Below are positions 8,623-18,102 of a stretch of DNA of 64,000 bases, in pieces; position 1 is the stretch's first letter; every line of letters starts with the position of its first letter. The translations under genes and the position numbers were made by a program. Under the pieces are notes generated by a model that saw only the letters and a list, made by a program, of their open reading frames with translations, had not been told where the DNA came from and searched no databases. The DNA lies in NCBI GenBank assembly GCA_030562215.1, contig JAUPFL010000001.1:2406501-2470500 (forward strand), written 5' to 3'. The DNA is from Peribacillus frigoritolerans (GTDB lineage: Bacteria > Bacillota > Bacilli > Bacillales > DSM-1321).

Positions 8623-10135
8623 ATGATTGGATCGATAGTTACGACGGTAAAAGGACATCTTCAAGGTACTATGGAAAACGATATATGCGTTTGGCGTGGA
8701 GTCAGGTATGCGAAAGCGCCGATTGATGGTCTGCGTTTCCGTTCTCCGGAGCCAGTTGATAATTGGAGCGGTGTCATGGATGCGGTGGATTTTGGTCCCG
8801 TTCCCCGCAGCCGACGGATCGGGCGGTAAGAACGGGAATGAGCGGAAATGAAAAAATGGATGAGGATTGCTTGTTCCTGAATATTTGGTCGCCTAGAGCT
8901 GATGATAAAAAACGCCCGGTAATGGTGTGGATTCCTGGAGGAGCATATATAACGGGAGCTGGATCCCTTGATATGTACAATGGGCGCTTACTGGCTAAAA
9001 ATGGAGATGTAGTCGTAGTAAGCATCAACTATAGGCTGGGGGCACTGGGATATCTGGATTTTACCGAGTTGGCAGATGAAGGGGAAATATTTGAAAACAA
9101 TTTAGGTTTACGTGATCAAGTTGCGTCTTTGAAATGGGTTAAAGAAAATATAGAAGCTTTTGGGGGCGACCCTGATAATGTTACGATATTTGGTGAATCA
9201 GCTGGTGGTAATGCGGTGACGACTTTACTAACTGTGCCTTCAGCGAGAGGTCTATTTAAACAGGCCATTGCAGAAAGTCCTGCTCCGACATCTGTTTATG
9301 GAAAAGGATTTGCGCGTCAATTCAGTGAAAGGTTCCTTGAAATATTGGGCATTGGAAAGGGTGAAATCCACCGGTTAAAAACACTTCCAGTTCAAGAGAT
9401 TGTCGCTGCCTCCCACCGACTCTTACGGGAAAACTCACAAGCCATGCCAGGCTCACTATCATTTGGACCAGTCGTAGATGGTGACTTCCTGCCCGATTAT
9501 CCACTAGAATCGATTCGATCCGGAAAAGCAAAGGGAATATCCTTGCTTATAGGAACAAATCGGGATGAAGCAACATTATTCGATCAGATGGAGCCCCCGT
9601 TAATCCCAACTAATACGGCGATGATTCATAAAATGTTCGAAAATACTGATCCGGAGGCGGAAGAGCGAATTACGAATGCTTATACAAACTATCCAGAAAA
9701 GGAAGCTGTACTTGGCATTGGCCGTGATGCGACTTTCCATATTCCCTCGGTTTGGTATGCGGAGGCATACAGCCGCTTTGAAAAAACATGGATGTATCGT
9801 TTTGATTATAAAACGGCGGCAATGCGCATAAGTAAATTAGGAGCGACGCATGGAATGGAAATCCCTTTTGCTTTCCAGACTTTCGACTCGGCATTTGGGA
9901 AACGGATTGTTTCATATGGTTCAAGGTCAGCTGCCCTAAAGGTTTCCCATAGAATGCAGGGCCATTGGGTCAACTTTGCGAAATATGGAAACCCCAACCC
10001 CCGGAAGGTGAAATTTGGCCGAAATATGATGAAACCAACCACTACACAATGATTTTTGATAAAAAGGATTATATTGAAAAAGATCCTGACAGAATGATAA
10101 GGTTGGCATGGGAAGGGGTAGGGATTTACAAGTGA
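8623..10135 (+). CDS. pnbA: Type-B carboxylesterase / para-nitrobenzyl esterase (two frameshifts)
   Basis: About 504 residues repaired. Alpha/beta-hydrolase with the carboxylesterase-B signature EDCLFLNIW, the oxyanion loop PGGAY and the nucleophile elbow FGESAGG. The triad acid is probably in [10 protein letters not shown] and the His in [11 protein letters not shown]. Bases are missing near 8803 and in the C-run near 10000; repair gives an end [15 protein letters not shown] and TGA at 10133-10135. ATG 8623 is preferred to 8617 because of GAGGTGA. It is the first gene of the kynurenine operon, 32 nt before kynU. An auxiliary formamide or ester hydrolase role there is inference. Confidence 0.82.
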
Positions 10136-10167
10136 AGAATAGTGGATTGGAAGGAAGCGGGGAGAAC

Positions 10168-11453
10168 ATGGATATCAATAATTTCATGTCAACGAAAGAG
10201 TATGCGAAAACTTTGGATCAGGAAGATCCATTAGTTTCTTACAGAGAGGAGTTCTATTTGAACCCCGGGATGATTTATATGGATGGCAACTCATTGGGAC
10301 TTTTATCGAAGCGGGCTGAGAAAAGTTTAATGAAGTCATTGGAAGATTGGAAAAAGTATGCAATCGATGGCTGGACGGAGGGTGCCGAGCCCTGGTTTTA
10401 CTTTTCTGAGAGATTGGGTGAATTGAGTGCCCCGCTGGTAGGTGCTTTGGCGGATGAAGTGATAATGGGAGGGTCGACTACAGCTAATCTGCATCAGCTT
10501 GCGGCCACTTTTTTGAACCGAGAGCTGGCAGGAATAAGATTTTGGCGGATGAACTAACCTTCCCGAGTGATATCTATGCACTTCAAAGCCAGCTCCGATT
10601 GCATGGGCTTGATCCTTCGGCACACTTGGTTCAGGTGAAAAGCAGAGATGGTAAATTCCTTGAAGAAGATGACATCATTGCAGAGATGAACGAGGATATA
10701 GCGATGATTGTACTTCCGACGGTTTTATATCGAAGCGGTCAGATACTTGATATGGAGAGGTTAACGAAGGAAGCGCATGCACGTGGAATCATGGTGGGAT
10801 TCGATGCCTGTCATTCTGTGGGTGTCATCCCGCATTTGTTTGACAACTGGGAAGTGGATTTCGCGTTTTGGTGTAATTATAAGCATTTGAATGGCGGACC
10901 AGGATGTGTAGCGGGGTTATATGTGAATCGTAAGCATTTCGCAAGGAAGCCTGGGTTGGCTGGATGGTTTGGTTCGCGGAAAGATAAGCAGTTCGATATG
11001 GAACATACCTTTACCCAGGCAAATTCGGCAGGTGCCTTCCAGATTGGAACTCCCCATATATTAAGCATGGCTCCCCTATTAGGCTCGCTTGAAATGTTTG
11101 CGGAAGCGGGGATAGAACACATTCGGAAGAAGTCCTTGAGGCTGACTCAATATCTTATGGATTTAATACAATCGGAATTAATGGGATATGGATTTGAAAT
11201 TGGGAGCCCAAGGCATGAAGCAAAAAGGGGCGGTCATATCATCCTTGAACATCCAGAAGCTGCGAGAATATGTAAAGCATTGAAACAAGAAGCCATCATC
11301 CCCGATTATCGTGAACCGGATATGATTCGTTTAGCACCTGTCGCTCTTTATACCTCTTTTCAGGAAGTCTATGAAACTGTAAAGGTGCTTAAGAAAATCA
11401 TGGACGGCAGATTATATGAAAACTATGAAAATAAAAGGGGAATCATTGCCTAG
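10168..11453 (+). CDS. kynU: Kynureninase (frameshifted near 10513)
   Basis: PLP enzyme that cleaves L-kynurenine to anthranilate and alanine. 428 residues repaired, family-typical. Signatures: [11 protein letters not shown] near the N-terminus, [24 protein letters not shown] and the PLP-lysine region [13 protein letters not shown] (Lys of YKH). A T is missing in the T-run at 10509-10514; repair gives [21 protein letters not shown] across the break. RBS CGGGGAG. Second gene of a tight operon whose other enzymes supply its substrate. Confidence 0.93.
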
Positions 11454-11467
11454 AATGGGAGCAACAT

Positions 11468-12817
11468 ATGGAGAAAAATAAGCTGCATCGTGAATTATCA
11501 TCGAATCAAATCACCATGATAGCCATGGGATGTGCAATTGGCACCGGATTATTTTTGGGCAGCGGCCTTGCGATTTCAACGGCAGGTCCAAGTGTACTTA
11601 TCAGCTATGCAATAGGTGCATTCATTGTCCTTCTGCTGATGGGCTGTTTGGCGGAAATGACTGTGGCCTATCCAACATCGGGATCCTTTGGAACCATTGC
11701 TGAAAAATATATAAGTCCATTTGCGGGTTTTGTTGTGAGGTATTCATATTGGATAGCGAATGTTCTTGCCATTGGTGTCGAAGTGAGTGCCGTCGCTGTT
11801 TATATGAAATATTGGTTCCCGGCTGTGCCTGGAAGCATTTGGATTTTTCTTTTTGCTGCACTGCTAATCTATGTAAATGCGACGAGTGTCAATACATTTG
11901 GGAATTTTGAGTATGTATTTTCAATGATCAAGATAAGTGCCATTGTCATATTCATTCTACTGGGCGCCTATGTGGTGATTGGCGCCGAACCTTCAAGCGG
12001 GATCGGTGTAGAGAACTATGCCAATGATGGAGGTTTTATGCCTTTCGGATTTTGGGGGCTCTGGGTCGCCATATTCATTTCGCTCTTCAGCTTTTTGGGA
12101 ACTGAGTTGATAGCGGTGACGGCGGGAGAAGCAAAGGACCCGGATATAGCCGTACCCAAAGCTTTGAAGGCAACTGTCTTCAGGCTTGCGACTTTTTATG
12201 TACTGACTATCGGGATCATGTTGATGATTGTTCCCTGGCAATCTGCGGGTATTGATAAGAGCCCATTTGTTAAGGTAATGGAAACCCTGAATGTTCCCGG
12301 GGCATCGGGGATAATGAATTTCATTATTTTAACCGCTGCTTTATCTGCAATGAATAGTCAATTATATGCCTCCACCAGAATGATATTTTCATTATCCGAG
12401 CAACGGCAGGCTCCTGCCCTATTTCAAAAAGTGAGCAGGAAAGGTGTCCCGGTAAGGGCCCTTCTCATATCCACTTTAGGAATATTTCTTGCTGCAGGAG
12501 TAAAGGTCCTGCTTCCGGATACTTCATATGCATTCATGATGGGGATATCGATGTTCGGAGCCATTTTAACCTGGTTCATGGTGTTCATTTCCCATTTATA
12601 TTTCAGGAAGAGGTGGGAGAAATCAGGGGGCCGCAAATTACCGGTTAAAATGTATGGATTTCCATATCTAACGATTCTTGGTGCATTTCTTTTGTTTGCT
12701 TTGACGGTTTCCACCTGGTTCACTGGCCCATTTAAAATCGTGCTCCAGTTCGGGGTTCCTTGGCTGATCTTTCTTTGCATCGTTTATTTATTGATGTCGA
12801 AAATCAAAAGAAAGTAA
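11468..12817 (+). CDS. Amino-acid permease (APC superfamily, AAT family), likely tryptophan/kynurenine uptake
   Basis: 449 residues, intact, 12 hydrophobic segments. N-terminal SSNQITMIAMGCAIGTGLFLGSG is the AAT signature, with the unwound first helix GCAIGTGLFLG; SFLGTELIAVTAGEAKDP is the helix 6 region. It lies 14 nt after kynU and 17 nt before kynA, so a tryptophan or kynurenine substrate is inferred from context only. Confidence 0.85.
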   Translation: MEKNKLHRELSSNQITMIAMGCAIGTGLFLGSGLAISTAGPSVLISYAIGAFIVLLLMGCLAEMTVAYPTSGSFGTIAEKYISPFAGFVVRYSYWIANVLAIGVEVSAVAVYMKYWFPAVPGSIWIFLFAALLIYVNATSVNTFGNFEYVFSMIKISAIVIFILLGAYVVIGAEPSSGIGVENYANDGGFMPFGFWGLWVAIFISLFSFLGTELIAVTAGEAKDPDIAVPKALKATVFRLATFYVLTIGIMLMIVPWQSAGIDKSPFVKVMETLNVPGASGIMNFIILTAALSAMNSQLYASTRMIFSLSEQRQAPALFQKVSRKGVPVRALLISTLGIFLAAGVKVLLPDTSYAFMMGISMFGAILTWFMVFISHLYFRKRWEKSGGRKLPVKMYGFPYLTILGAFLLFALTVSTWFTGPFKIVLQFGVPWLIFLCIVYLLMSKIKRK

Positions 12818-12834
12818 AGGGAAAGAGGGATAGT

Positions 12835-13679
12835 ATGGATAAGGGTCCAAGAGATGAACATCGTTTGGAAGAAAGTATGGTAACTGATTTTAAAAAGATA
12901 TGTCCTATGGGGACTACCTGCATTTAAATCAAATATTATCAAGTCAGCATCGGCTTTCCGGCCATCACGATGAAATGCTGTTCATCATCATTCACCAAAC
13001 AAGTGAATTATGGATGAAATTGATCCTCCATGAATTGACTGCAGCAACTGATCATATTGTGGCAGGACATTTGGAGCCTTCCTTTAAGATGCTATCCAGA
13101 GTGGCCAGGATCCAACAGCAACTAGTTCAATCCTGGAATGTGCTTTCGACCTTGACGCCATCCGATTATATGGAATTCCGGGATAAACTAGGAAACTCTT
13201 CAGGGTTTCAATCATTTCAGAACAGGTTGATAGAATTTGCGATGGGTCAAAAGAATTCGCAAATATTGGCCGTTTTCCGTCATCAGCCCGAGCTTCATGA
13301 GTCGATGATGGCGGCCTTGAATAAACCTAGTATTTATGATGCGGCTATAGGGGCTTTGGCTGCAAGGGGGCTTCCCATTGACCAATCGGTATTGAACAGG
13401 GATTGGTCTGTAATTTATCAGGAAAATGCAAGTGTTGAAAGTGCGTGGCTGACCGTTTACCGTGATGTGCATAACTACTGGGATTTGTATGAGCTGGCCG
13501 AAAAACTCGTTGATATTGGAAGTCAACAACAATTCTGGAGATTCAATCATATGAGCACCGTAGAACGGATCATCGGTCATAAAAAGGGAACTGGCGGATC
13601 GTCCGGTGTAAGTTATCTGAAGAAAGTGGTCGAACAGCCATTTTTTCCTGAGCTTTGGACATTAAGGAGCAAACTGTAA
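12835..13679 (+). CDS. kynA: Tryptophan 2,3-dioxygenase (frameshifted near 12896)
   Basis: Heme dioxygenase opening the indole ring of tryptophan to N-formylkynurenine; 281 residues repaired. Typical run [20 protein letters not shown], where His and Arg/Glu residues contact heme and substrate; later [13 protein letters not shown] and DRDWSVIY-like segments. The first ~20 residues are in another frame: TDFKK is followed by a lost base, then [20 protein letters not shown] 12835 follows AAAGAGGGA. Third pathway gene of the operon. Confidence 0.93.
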
Positions 13680-13702
13680 GCTTTGACTGGAGGGGTGAAT
13701 AC

Positions 13703-14331
13703 ATGAATCAATGGTTAGATATTTCTCAGCTTCTAAATGAAAATACGCCATATTGGCCAGGAGATACGCAATATTCATATCGGCTGAATTCATCAATGGC
13801 TGCAGGGTCTTCCGTCAATGTAGGGGAAATCCGGATGAGTACACATTTAGGAACTCATATTGATGCTCCCTATCATTTTGATGACAATGGAAAAAAATCA
13901 TCGAACTTGATCTTGATTTATATATTGGCACTGCTACCGTAGTAAAGGTGGATGCAGCTGAAAGCATTGGCATTAAAGCTTTTGAAGGCATCGACTTGAC
14001 AGGGGTCCGGCGGTTGTTGGTGGCAACAGGTCAATGGAAGGACCTTAGCCGTTTTCCGGAATGGATTCCAGCGGTTGAACCAGATTTAGCTCCCTTCCTT
14101 GCAAATAAAGGGGTTAGGCTCCTTGGGCTTGATTTACCTTCAGTCGACTGTCTTGACAGCAAAGAATTGCCTGCCCGCAATAAACTGTCAGGCTGTGGAA
14201 TTCATATCCTAGAAGGGCTGGTCCTTGATGGACTGGAGCCTGGGCTGTACGATTTGGCTGCATTGCCGCTGGCATTGGAAGCAGGGGACGGGAGCCCGGT
14301 CAGGGCCGTGGTGAAAAAGAAAGGCTTATGA
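13703..14331 (+). CDS. kynB: Kynurenine formamidase, cyclase family (frameshifted near 13903)
   Basis: Metal-dependent hydrolase converting N-formylkynurenine to kynurenine and formate. 209 residues repaired. Metal-binding motif STHLGTHIDAPYHF (HxGTHxDAPxH) near residue 50; LGLDLPSVD and NKLSGCGIHILEGLVLDGL in the C-terminal half. An A is missing in the seven-A run at 13901-13907; repair reads GKKIIELDLDLYIGTATVVKVDAAE. RBS GGAGGGG. 23 nt after kynA and 13 nt before the NadD-like gene. Confidence 0.92.
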
Positions 14332-14344
14332 GGGGGATAAAAGG

Positions 14345-14998
14345 ATGGGGAAAATTGGGGTTTATGGATCTTCCTTCGATCCGGTCACGAATGTGCATTT
14401 ATGGACAGCATCCACCATTGCGCATCGTGCTAAGCTGGACAAGGTGTTTTTCCTGCCTTGCGCAAATGGCCGTATCGATAAACAGATGAAAACGAGCAAT
14501 GAACATCGTTGGGAAATGCTCAAGCTGGCAATAGGGGGCAACCCGTTATTCGAAGTCAGTGATTATGAAATTAATGAACGTGCCGGAACGAGTAAACAAT
14601 ATACTTGGTATACGATGGAATATTTTAAATCACAATTTCCAAAAGATGAAGTTTACTTCATAATGGGTGCAGATTTACTTGAAGATATTGATAATCAGGA
14701 GTTGCCGGTACATTTACGATGGAAATTCAGGGAAAAATTGATTGCCAATCATAAATTCATTGTCATGGCACGGGATGGAATCGATATGCTGAAAATCATA
14801 TCCAAAAGTCCATTGCTAAGGAATTATGATGATGGCAATACATTTCACCTTATTGATAAAGGCCTTTCCATGGAAATCAGTTCTACATATATAAGGGATG
14901 AATTCGCAATGGGCGGGGAACCACGATATTTACTGCCTGATCGGTGTTATCGGTATATCGTGGAAAATAAGCTGTATCAAAAATCATCAAATCCATAA
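14345..14998 (+). CDS. NadD-like nucleotidyltransferase in the kynurenine operon
   Basis: 217 residues, intact. Class I nucleotidylyltransferase fold: N-terminal GVYGSSFDPVTNVHLW, MGADLLEDI in the middle and a final SMEISSTYIRDEFAMGG, matching the ISST-R motif of nicotinate-nucleotide adenylyltransferases. The adenylyl-transfer motif, normally (H/T)xGH, reads TNVH, so the Gly is replaced. It is last in the operon, before a terminator. A second NadD-like enzyme beside tryptophan catabolism may act in NAD synthesis or on another nucleotide; this is unproven. Confidence 0.75.
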   Translation: MGKIGVYGSSFDPVTNVHLWTASTIAHRAKLDKVFFLPCANGRIDKQMKTSNEHRWEMLKLAIGGNPLFEVSDYEINERAGTSKQYTWYTMEYFKSQFPKDEVYFIMGADLLEDIDNQELPVHLRWKFREKLIANHKFIVMARDGIDMLKIISKSPLLRNYDDGNTFHLIDKGLSMEISSTYIRDEFAMGGEPRYLLPDRCYRYIVENKLYQKSSNP

Positions 14999-15019
14999 GC
15001 GTTGGCCAGGTATTAAAAA

Positions 15020-15050
15020 GGGCTCGATCTCCCCGGTGGATCGAGCCCTT
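15020..15050 (+). terminator. Terminator of the kynurenine operon
   Basis: GGGCTCGATC and GATCGAGCCC form a perfect 10-bp stem with a nine-base loop, followed by TTCTCATTT. It is 21 nt after the NadD-like gene. Confidence 0.85.
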
Positions 15051-15111
15051 CTCATTTAGGGAATTTTTCAACCTGCAAAACATGAATGAATTTAATTAAA
15101 GGGACATGTAA

Positions 15112-15132
15112 TACCTAGTTGACAACTTGGTA
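15112..15132 (+). promoter_or_regulatory. sbp promoter -35 within an inverted repeat (candidate CymR-type operator)
   Basis: TACCTAGTT and AACTTGGTA form an imperfect inverted repeat with a three-base centre, and the -35 hexamer TTGACA (15119-15124) lies inside it. A -10-like TATGGT follows at 15143. A very similar repeat sits at the yezD promoter (24796-24812). Sulfur genes in Bacillus are repressed by the Rrf2 regulator CymR; assigning this site to CymR is inference. Confidence 0.45.
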
Positions 15133-15190
15133 AACTTTGTTTTATGGTAAGGATATACAAAAATCAAAATACTTGCTGATCAGAGAACTG

Positions 15191-15240
15191 AAGGCATACT
15201 ATCTCCCGAAAAATAAATGAAGGAAATAGAATGCCTTTTT
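15191..15240 (+). terminator. Leader hairpin with T-run before sbp (possible attenuator)
   Basis: AAGGCATACTATCTCC pairs with GGAAATAGAATGCCTT (14 of 16 positions), followed by TTTTT, in the sbp 5' leader about 25 nt before the start codon. A terminator-like structure there suggests attenuation. I see no SAM-I core (no GAGGTGGAGGGA) and no T-box motif. Confidence 0.5.
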
Positions 15241-15266
15241 GCTGTAAAAAAAGGGGAAGCTCATGA
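15231..15266 (+). CDS. Possible Cys-Cys leader mini-ORF overlapping the sbp start
   Basis: ATG CCT TTT TGC TGT and seven more codons encode [11 protein letters not shown] and end in TGA that overlaps the sbp ATG (ATGA). AAGGA is 6 nt upstream. The ATG lies in the 3' arm of the leader hairpin. Two adjacent Cys codons ahead of a sulfate-uptake gene are what a cysteine-sensing leader would have. It is short and the A7 run could hide an indel, so it remains a hypothesis. Confidence 0.35.
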   Translation: MPFCCKKRGSS

Positions 15267-16292
15267 AAAAGTTGATGTTATTGACAAGTTTGATTTTAGC
15301 CTTCGGTGTACTTGCTGGATGCAACTCGGAAAAAACGAAGGGGGACGGGACATCGAAGTCAGTAGAGCTTTTGAATGTGTCATATGATCCGACAAGGGAA
15401 TTGTACCAGGATTTCAATGAAGCGTTCGTGAAGCACTGGAAAGAAGAATCAGGCCAGGATGTAACGATTCAACAATCACATGGCGGATCTGGTAAACAGG
15501 GCAGGGCTGTCATTGACGGATTGGAGGCGGATGTCGTTACATTGGCATTGGCGTATGATATTGATGCCATTTATGAAGCTAGTAACCTATTAGCGGAGGA
15601 TTGGCAAAAACGTTTACCGGAGAACTCGACACCATATACATCAACGATTGTGTTTTTGGTGAAAAAGATAACCCTAAAGGCATTAAAGATTGGGATGATC
15701 TGATTAAAAGGATGTATCCGTCATTACGCCAAACCCAAAGACAAGCGGAGGGGCAAGGTGGAATTACCTGGCTGCATGGGCTTATGCGGAGAAAAATTTC
15801 GATAATGACGAAACAAAAGTGAAGGATTTCATGAAAAAACTTTATCAGAATGTTGAAGTCCTGGATTCAGGGGCCCGCGGTGCAACGACCACTTTTGTGG
15901 AAAGGGGAATTGGTGACGTACTAATCGCTTGGGAGAATGAAGCCTATTTAACACTGGAAGAATTCGGTGATGACAAATATGAAATCGTCAACCCTTCAAT
16001 CAGTATATTAGCAGAGCCACCGGTAGCCGTTATCGATGAAGTGGTCGAGAAAAAAGGAACAAAGGAAGTGGCCGAAGCCTACCTGGAATATCTGTATACG
16101 GATGCCGGTCAGGAAATTGCCGCGAAAAACTTCTATCGTCCAAGGGATGAGAAGGTTCTCACTGAATATGGAGACCAATTTGCCAATATCGATATGGTGA
16201 CTGTTGATGATGCATTTGGCGGTTGGAAAAAAGCCCAGGAAACACATTTTAATGATGGTGGCACATTTGACGAGATTTATCAACAGCAATAA
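15263..16292 (+). CDS. sbp: Sulfate-binding lipoprotein of ABC importer (two frameshifts)
   Basis: Extracellular solute-binding protein, 343 residues repaired. Lipoprotein signal peptide [20 protein letters not shown] with the lipobox LAGC. Family motifs: [40 protein letters not shown] and [19 protein letters not shown]. Two A's are missing, near 15667 and 15709; repair reads [19 protein letters not shown] then [30 protein letters not shown]. First gene of the sbp-cysT-cysW-cysA unit. Confidence 0.9.
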
Positions 16293-16294
16293 GC

Positions 16295-16333
16295 ATGAAG
16301 GAGAAGGTGTGGCTTTAACATCTTCTCCTTCAT
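16295..16333 (+). terminator. Intercistronic hairpin between sbp and cysT
   Basis: ATGAAGGAGAAG and CTTCTCCTTCAT are perfect 12-bp inverted copies with a 15-nt loop. No proper T-run follows (AAATCGG), so an RNA-stability element that favours the binding-protein message is more likely than full termination. Confidence 0.6.
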
Positions 16334-16361
16334 AAATCGGAAAAAGGGTTGAGGCGAAGCG

Positions 16362-17200
16362 ATGAATATAGTGACTGAAGGTAAACAGACGAAAAAGAGG
16401 ACCATACCCGGTTTTGGATTGACGATGGGTTTTACGCTGCTGTATCTCACCATCATCGTTTTGATTCCGTTATCGATGGTTTTTTAAACACATTTTCAAT
16501 GGGCTTCCAGGATTTTTGGGCGACCATAACTGAACCGAGGGTTCTCGCTTCTTATAAATTGAGTTTCTTGACAGCGTTAACTGCGGCCTTTGTTAACGCA
16601 GTTTTTGGTGTGTTAATTGCCTGGGTGCTTACCCGTTATGAGTTTCCCGGCAAAAGGATCATCGACGGACTGGTTGATTTGCCTTTTGCCCTCCCGACTG
16701 CCGTGGCAGGGATTACGTTGACCACCTTGTATTCACCGAATGGATGGATCGGGCAATTTTTCAGCTTTAAAATCGCTTTCACTCCCGTAGGGATCATCAT
16801 TGCCCTTATATTTATCGGTCTGCCATTCGTGGTGCGGATGGTTCAACCGGTGCTTGAAAATATCGAAAAAGGGATGGAAGAAGCATCAGCCTCTTTAGGG
16901 GCGAATCGAATGCAGACATTCATTAAAATCATCTTCCCGGAATTGATTCCAGCGATATTGACGGGTTTTGCCCTTTCTTTTGCGAGGGCACTTGGAGAGT
17001 ATGGATCCGTTGTCTTCATTGCCGGAAATATGCCGTTTAAAACGGAGATTTCCCCGCTGATCATCATGACAAAGCTTGAACAGTATGATTATGAAGGTGC
17101 AACAGCTGTTGCAGCCGTCATGCTCATTATTACATTTATCATTTTGTTCACCATCAATATCTTACAATGGTGGACCGGCAAAAGATATTCAGGGAAGTAG
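16362..17200 (+). CDS. cysT: Sulfate ABC transporter permease CysT (frameshifted near 16483)
   Basis: 279 residues repaired, about six membrane segments. The permease loop reads EASASLGANRMQTFIKIIFPELIPAILTGFALSFARALGEYGSV, the EAA motif that docks on the ATPase. A T is missing in the T-run after ATGG at 16481; repair joins PLSMVFLNTFSMGFQDFW. Works with CysW and CysA to import sulfate or thiosulfate. RBS is weak (GAGGCG). Confidence 0.9.
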
Positions 17201-17210
17201 GAGGGATATG

Positions 17211-18092
17211 ATGGAAGATAAATCAGTGGTTGCAAAAGCGAATCACCCAGTCATTATTACGAGAAACGCAACTAAAGAGCCTAAATCCATACAGTGGATC
17301 CTCATTTCCGTTGTATTGCTATTTCTCACTTTGTTTTTAGTTGTTCCATTAATCGCAATCTTTGTAAAAGCCTTTGAAAAAGGTGCCGAAGCTTATTTTG
17401 CGGCCATTGCCCATCCTGATGCCGTGGCTGCGATTAAGTTAACATTGATCGTTGTCCTCATCACCTTGCCACTAAATGCCATATTTGGAGTGGTTGCTGC
17501 GTGGACCATAACAAAATATGATTTCAAGGGAAAAAACTTCTTAATAACATTGATAGATTTGCCTTTTTCCGTTTCACCCGTCATTGCCGGGTTGATTTTT
17601 GTCCTTCTGTTCGGCTTACATGGAACCCTTGGTCCACTGCTGCAATCCCTTGACATTAAAGTGATCTTTTCAATACCAGGGATTGTCATCGCCTCCATTT
17701 TCATTACCTTCCCATTCATTGCACGCGAATTGATCCCGCTCATGCAAAGTCAGGGGACGTCTGAAGAAGAGGCCTCACTCACGCTCGGTGCGGGAGGGTT
17801 TAAGACATTTTGGTATGTGACGCTTCCCAATATAAAATGGGGACTTCTATATGGAGTCATCCTTTGCAATGCAAGAATAATCGGGGAGTTTGGAGCTGTA
17901 TCGGTCGTATCGGGCCATATACGGGGCATGACCAATACGATGCCGCTTCATATTGAAATCTTATACAATGAATATCAATTTTCGGCTGCATTTGCCGTTG
18001 CATCCCTAATGTCAATCTTTGCAATCATAACCTTGATCATTAAAAGTTTCATAGAATGGAAAACGGACTTTAAATCGACCAAAGCAAGTTAG
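17211..18092 (+). CDS. cysW: Sulfate ABC transporter permease CysW
   Basis: 293 residues, intact. Six hydrophobic segments with the EAA loop [30 protein letters not shown] and [21 protein letters not shown], the CysW-type extension after it. ATG 17211 is favoured over ATG 17208 by AGGAGG at 17199-17204. It is 10 nt after cysT and 10 nt before cysA. Confidence 0.92.
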   Translation: MEDKSVVAKANHPVIITRNATKEPKSIQWILISVVLLFLTLFLVVPLIAIFVKAFEKGAEAYFAAIAHPDAVAAIKLTLIVVLITLPLNAIFGVVAAWTITKYDFKGKNFLITLIDLPFSVSPVIAGLIFVLLFGLHGTLGPLLQSLDIKVIFSIPGIVIASIFITFPFIARELIPLMQSQGTSEEEASLTLGAGGFKTFWYVTLPNIKWGLLYGVILCNARIIGEFGAVSVVSGHIRGMTNTMPLHIEILYNEYQFSAAFAVASLMSIFAIITLIIKSFIEWKTDFKSTKAS

Positions 18093-18102
18093 GAGGAATG
18101 AA

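Noticed and set aside
10500..10560. Programmed ribosomal frameshifting in kynU and other split genes
   Set aside because: The breaks occur in dozens of unrelated genes at plain homopolymers, without conserved slippery heptamers and stimulatory structures; sequence error explains them better.
8623..14331. A de novo NAD pathway from tryptophan in the kyn operon
   Set aside because: Only kynA, kynB and kynU are present; kynurenine monooxygenase, hydroxyanthranilate dioxygenase and quinolinate phosphoribosyltransferase are missing, so the NadD-like gene is not enough to claim it.
15155..15262. SAM-I or T-box riboswitch in the sbp leader
   Set aside because: Neither the SAM-I core words nor a T-box sequence (TGGNACCGCG) is present; only a simple hairpin is visible.
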